Positions 60,389 through 64,000 of a DNA stretch of 64,000 bases are shown piece after piece. Within the stretch, counting starts at the first letter, position 1. Each line of letters begins with the position of its first letter. The translations under genes and the position numbers were made by a program. The notes under the pieces are model-generated. The model saw only the letters and a list, made by a program, of their open reading frames with translations. It was not told the DNA's origin and ran no database searches. Source of the stretch: Flavobacterium sp. (GTDB lineage Bacteria; Bacteroidota; Bacteroidia; Flavobacteriales; Flavobacteriaceae); NCBI RefSeq assembly GCF_024305175.1, contig NZ_JAMWYY010000008.1:1-64000 (forward strand), read 5' to 3'.

Positions 60389-62032
60389 TTATTCCTGATA
60401 CACCTTGATGTAGTCAATCTCCATAGAAGACTGAGTAAACGCAGGATCTATGCTTCCGCCGAAGTTACCGCCCATAGCAATGTTTACAATCAGGAAGAAA
60501 TCGTGGTTAAATGGCACTGCATTAGTGTTTGCAAATGTTTTAAACTCGTTGCCATCTACATAAAACCTTATAAAGTTAGGGCTCCAGTACACTTCATAGA
60601 TGTGGAACTCCTCTGATACGCCTTCTACCACTGTTGAAGATGTATTGGCATTACCGCCAGAGTTACCCGGGTAGTGTAATGAACCATGAATTGTATTTTG
60701 CTGGTTACCCACGTGTTCCATAATATCTATTTCGCCACAAGCAGGCCATATACTGGTCTGGAAGTTAGAGCCCAGCATCCAGATGGCAGGCCATGTACCA
60801 CCGCCTGATGGCAGTTTTGCCCTTACTTCAACCCTGCCATAGGTAAAGTCGAATTTGTTGTGCGTGTTAAGCCTTGCAGATGTATAGGAACCATTGCCTT
60901 CTTTTTTAGCTGTTATTACAAGGTTTCCTCCCTGCACTTTTACATTCTCAGGGCTGTCGGTATATGACTGTAACTCATTATTACCCCATCCGTTATTGTT
61001 GCCGTACTCATAATTCCAGTTGTTGCTGTCCGGTGCGCCGTCAGTGTTAAACTCATCACTCCAGATGAGGTTATCATAAACCGGCTCATCGTCAGAATAA
61101 GGAGGCTGTGTTGTAAAAGTATGGTACCATGCCAGTGCCGGGTTATTGCCCTGAACTGCCCTTACGACCATTTTATTTTCAGTAATCTCCATTATCTCAT
61201 AAGTGCTTGTACCAATGTAGTACCCCATAAATCCGCCATCGGCAAAAGTCATTTGGGTACCTGTACTCACACCTTCAGGAACGTTAGACTCCGCAGGGCC
61301 AAGAAGCACTACTTTCTCACCAGATGTATCAAAAGGAAGGCAGGTATCTTCTGTCTGGTTACCACCTCCTACACTTGTATAGCCTGCGTTAAAGAATGTT
61401 GCGCCTCCGTTATCATGTGTAAACTTAATTGTTTCACCATCAAGTGTAAAAGTAAATACAGCTTCATAAATACAGCTGCTTGATGGCGAACCTGCTTTTT
61501 CGAAAGGTGCTGCTGCATACCATATTGGCGCAGTGTTATTACCATCCGATGCGTTATTTGGCCCTACGCCAAGGTGGCCGGCTGTTGCTGCTGCCCAGTA
61601 CCATGTTTTAGAACCTGAACCTGTTAAAAGCCCTGATGTAACAGGGTCGTTAAAGCTGCTGAACACATTTTCTACCAATAAGGTAGTGCTTGTTGCATTA
61701 CCGCCCCTGCCATAGGCCACTACTGTAACCTCATAAGAGTTGATGCCGTTTGTAGTAAACCTTTTGGTATAAATACCGCCTGATACCGTTGCGCTGGTAT
61801 TATCAGGGAAAATAAACTTATAGCTTATAGCATTGTCTGCTTTTGCGGTAAGCACCACATTACCCGATCCGTCTCCGTTTGGCATTTCGGGGGTTACACC
61901 TACAATTTCATAAGATGCTTCCAGGTTTGCCGGTGCGTCAAGGTCTCCAAACGATTTGTCGTCGTCCTGGCAACCGGTTGCCAGCACAAGCAGCATAAGG
62001 AGTTTTACCGTGTTGTTTAAAATCTTTTTCAT
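60389..62032 (-). CDS. GH16 lipoprotein with PKD-like N-terminal region
   Basis: ORF to 62137; likely start at ATG 62032 (MKKILNNTVKLLMLLVLATGCQDDD); catalytic WPAIWMLGSNFQTSIWPACGEIDIMEHVG. Confidence 0.9.
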   Translation of the reverse strand: MKKILNNTVKLLMLLVLATGCQDDDKSFGDLDAPANLEASYEIVGVTPEMPNGDGSGNVVLTAKADNAISYKFIFPDNTSATVSGGIYTKRFTTNGINSYEVTVVAYGRGGNATSTTLLVENVFSSFNDPVTSGLLTGSGSKTWYWAAATAGHLGVGPNNASDGNNTAPIWYAAAPFEKAGSPSSSCIYEAVFTFTLDGETIKFTHDNGGATFFNAGYTSVGGGNQTEDTCLPFDTSGEKVVLLGPAESNVPEGVSTGTQMTFADGGFMGYYIGTSTYEIMEITENKMVVRAVQGNNPALAWYHTFTTQPPYSDDEPVYDNLIWSDEFNTDGAPDSNNWNYEYGNNNGWGNNELQSYTDSPENVKVQGGNLVITAKKEGNGSYTSARLNTHNKFDFTYGRVEVRAKLPSGGGTWPAIWMLGSNFQTSIWPACGEIDIMEHVGNQQNTIHGSLHYPGNSGGNANTSSTVVEGVSEEFHIYEVYWSPNFIRFYVDGNEFKTFANTNAVPFNHDFFLIVNIAMGGNFGGSIDPAFTQSSMEIDYIKVYQE

Positions 62033-62039
62033 AATCTTT

Positions 62040-63599
62040 TTAATTTGTAAGTTGTACATCGTCAAAATAATAGGCTGCACCTGTGCCCGGCTGTCCGAAA
62101 TCGAAGAACAGCACCAGCATCTGGTAGCCATTTGCATTGTTTATGCCTGTAAAATCGAAAGTAAGCTCTTCCCACTGGTTAGTAACCGTGGTTGTGGCAG
62201 ATACTTCGATATCCTGTGAGGTTACATGCGGATCCATGTTTTCGAACTTCATCAGCACTGTTGCACCTGCAACAGGCGACCATACTTTCATTTTTACTTT
62301 TTGAAGGGTAGAGAAATCTATCGGGTTATCCATTGGTATGGCAACACCTGCCCAGGTTTCTGCTCCTGCATTTTTAAAGTACTGGCCCACAAAACCGCTT
62401 GTGTTAATGCCAGATGGGTCAGGGTTAGCAATACGCTCGCCTGAAGCGCCTCCAAAGTTGTTCCATGTAAGTTCCTGTATGGCACTTTCAAATGTAAGCG
62501 GAAGTTGTATTGCGTCGCTTGCGCTTGATTGTGATATGTCGTCAAAATAGTAGGTATCACCTGTACCCGGGTTGCCTGCATTAAAGAAAAATACGAGTTT
62601 AGAGTATTCCTGGTTTTGATTAGCACCTGCAAAGTTGAAAACAAGTTCTTCCCACTCGTTTGCTACGGTTGTAGATACAATTTGTTCTGCAAATATGCCG
62701 CCATCGGTAAGGTTTTCAAGTTTCATAAGTACCGGTATTCCTGCCGCAGGCGACCATACTTTAACCCTGAAATAAGCACCGTCTGTAAAATCTACAGGGC
62801 TGTCAAGGGTAAGGAAACCACCTGTCCATGCACCGCCGCCCGGTGTCATAGAAGCTACAGTTGCGCTCATGTTTATACCCGAAGCATCAGGGTTATCTAT
62901 AACCGCCGAAACCGCTCCGTTAAAATCGGTAAAGGCATAGTTTAAAGATGCATTTTCAAATGTAATAGGCAATAACAGCGGGTTGGTTATAGTTACCTGT
63001 TGTGAATAAGAAGTAGTAGCTGCGCCACCGCTAAATGCTGTAACAGTTACAGTATAAGTACCTGTTGCGCTGTAAGTATGGTTTACTACGTCTCCCTGGT
63101 TAAACTGTACAGGCTCCTGCGCCGGGTCTTCGCCATACATAACCTCAAAATAGGTTTCGTAATCGGCAGTAGCGCTAACGTTTATCTGTAGCGGGCTTCC
63201 TACTACAGTTGCAATGCTAACCTCAAGGTTTTCAGGTGCTATAAAAGATACTGTTAACGGCAATGTAACCTCTGATGTTTTGCCGTTAAGCGCTACACCT
63301 ACAACTTTTACATTATACTCGCCTTCGGCATAGGTATGTGTAGTTTTTTGCCCTACACCTACAGCTGCAGGCTCAGCAGTGCCATCACCAAAATAAATAT
63401 CAAAACCGGCTACACCTTCGCCATGGGGCGCAATGGTAACAAGCCCGGAGTTATCCTGTGTAATGGTAAACAAAGCCGAAATGTTTTGCGGTGCCGGCGC
63501 ATCGTCTATAAATGATGCATCGCTGTCGTCATCGCTGCATCCTGCCAGCACTGCAATAAATAATATGCTGAAAAGAAATTTTATGTTTTTCATATCCAT
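62040..63599 (-). CDS. Surface glycan-binding lipoprotein with PKD-like and repeated carbohydrate-binding-like domains
   Basis: 519 aa; lipobox (FIAVLAGCSDDD); two internal repeats LPITFENASLNYAFTDFNGA.../LPLTFESAIQELTWNNFGGA..., each ending GTGDTYYFDDI / GTGAAYYFDDV. Confidence 0.8.
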   Translation of the reverse strand: MDMKNIKFLFSILFIAVLAGCSDDDSDASFIDDAPAPQNISALFTITQDNSGLVTIAPHGEGVAGFDIYFGDGTAEPAAVGVGQKTTHTYAEGEYNVKVVGVALNGKTSEVTLPLTVSFIAPENLEVSIATVVGSPLQINVSATADYETYFEVMYGEDPAQEPVQFNQGDVVNHTYSATGTYTVTVTAFSGGAATTSYSQQVTITNPLLLPITFENASLNYAFTDFNGAVSAVIDNPDASGINMSATVASMTPGGGAWTGGFLTLDSPVDFTDGAYFRVKVWSPAAGIPVLMKLENLTDGGIFAEQIVSTTVANEWEELVFNFAGANQNQEYSKLVFFFNAGNPGTGDTYYFDDISQSSASDAIQLPLTFESAIQELTWNNFGGASGERIANPDPSGINTSGFVGQYFKNAGAETWAGVAIPMDNPIDFSTLQKVKMKVWSPVAGATVLMKFENMDPHVTSQDIEVSATTTVTNQWEELTFDFTGINNANGYQMLVLFFDFGQPGTGAAYYFDDVQLTN

Positions 63600-63608
63600 T
63601 TTATTTTA

Positions 63609-64000
63609 TTAATAACCGGGGTTTTGCTCCCAGTTTCCGTTAGAGAATTCTATTTCTTCAATTGGTATGGGGAATACTTCATTTTTACCTGCGGTAAAGC
63701 CCTCTATTTCCTGTGCGGCTCTTTGTGTCCTTACAAGATCAAAAAAGCGGTGGCCTTCTCCAAATAATTCCCTTCTTCTTTCTTCAAGTATAAAGCTGTA
63801 AAGCGTTTCGCCCGAAGCTGTTATATCATGATTATTGTCACCAAAAGCCCTGCGCCTTACTTCGTTAAGGTACTCTCTTGCTTTTACATCATTACCTACC
63901 TGATTGTATGCTTCGGCAGCCATCAGCAATACATCAGAGTAGCGTATAGCCCTATAGTTGTTAGGGTTTGTAAGGTTAAGGTCACCCGCTGCATCCACAC
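63609..64000 (-). CDS. RagB/SusD-family protein, C-terminal fragment (5' end beyond window)
   Basis: YRAIRYSDVLLMAAEAYNQVGNDVKAREYLNEVRRRAFG...ILEERRRELFGEGHRFFDLVRTQRA...FPIPIEEIEFSNGNWEQNPGY. Confidence 0.9.
   Translation of the reverse strand, partial: VDAAGDLNLTNPNNYRAIRYSDVLLMAAEAYNQVGNDVKAREYLNEVRRRAFGDNNHDITASGETLYSFILEERRRELFGEGHRFFDLVRTQRAAQEIEGFTAGKNEVFPIPIEEIEFSNGNWEQNPGY

Noticed and set aside
62033-62137. N-terminal extension of the GH16 ORF (MQMATRCWCC...)
   Set aside because: It overlaps the 3' end of the upstream gene; the ATG at 62032 gives a normal lipoprotein signal.
1-64000. CRISPR array, rRNA, IS transposase or integrase
   Set aside because: No regularly spaced repeats, rRNA-like sequence or transposase/integrase motifs were seen on reading; small or degenerate elements could be missed without computation.

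Overview
The window is from a Bacteroidota genome, probably Flavobacterium-like. Supporting signs are TAnnTTTG-type promoters, SusC/SusD pairs and a GENNYALAA tmRNA tag. (A) From about 0.7 to 27 kb, minus strand, lies a long extracellular contractile injection system (eCIS / PVC-Afp-like) operon: DUF4255 cap, sheath, two tube proteins, DUF5908, LysM, VgrG-like spike, PAAR, gp25, two baseplate-J-like proteins, two unassigned proteins and a CIS tape-measure protein. Its 3' end carries a polymorphic-toxin module: a 785 aa protein with a toxin-type-28-like C-terminus and two small putative immunity genes, then a 1283 aa modular carrier with a pretoxin/toxin tip and a 246 aa putative immunity gene. 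Past a terminator there is an apparently displaced, frameshifted C-terminal toxin cassette with a nuclease-like GHM..LGGxGDxxNL motif, running off the left edge. This recombinable toxin-tip arrangement on an eCIS is the most interesting signal here. (B) From 27.3 to 30.9 kb are fibre-like genes with similar N-termini on opposite strands, and a DUF2971-like gene. (C) ssrA (tmRNA) is at 31.0-31.4 kb. (D) A dehydrogenase and a beta-propeller/LuxR-type regulator precede polysaccharide utilization locus 1 (SusC, SusD, LamG, PF10091/GH144-like, esterase, GH3, GH97, GH43-like, MFS). (E) From 51.5 to 57.2 kb is a housekeeping and envelope block (CreD, DUF1361, KdsA, YeeE/YedE pair). (F) A second, beta-glucan-type locus on the minus strand (GH16, GH3, GH16, binding lipoprotein, SusD fragment) runs off the right edge. 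All family calls were made by eye from the protein sequences; no searches were run.
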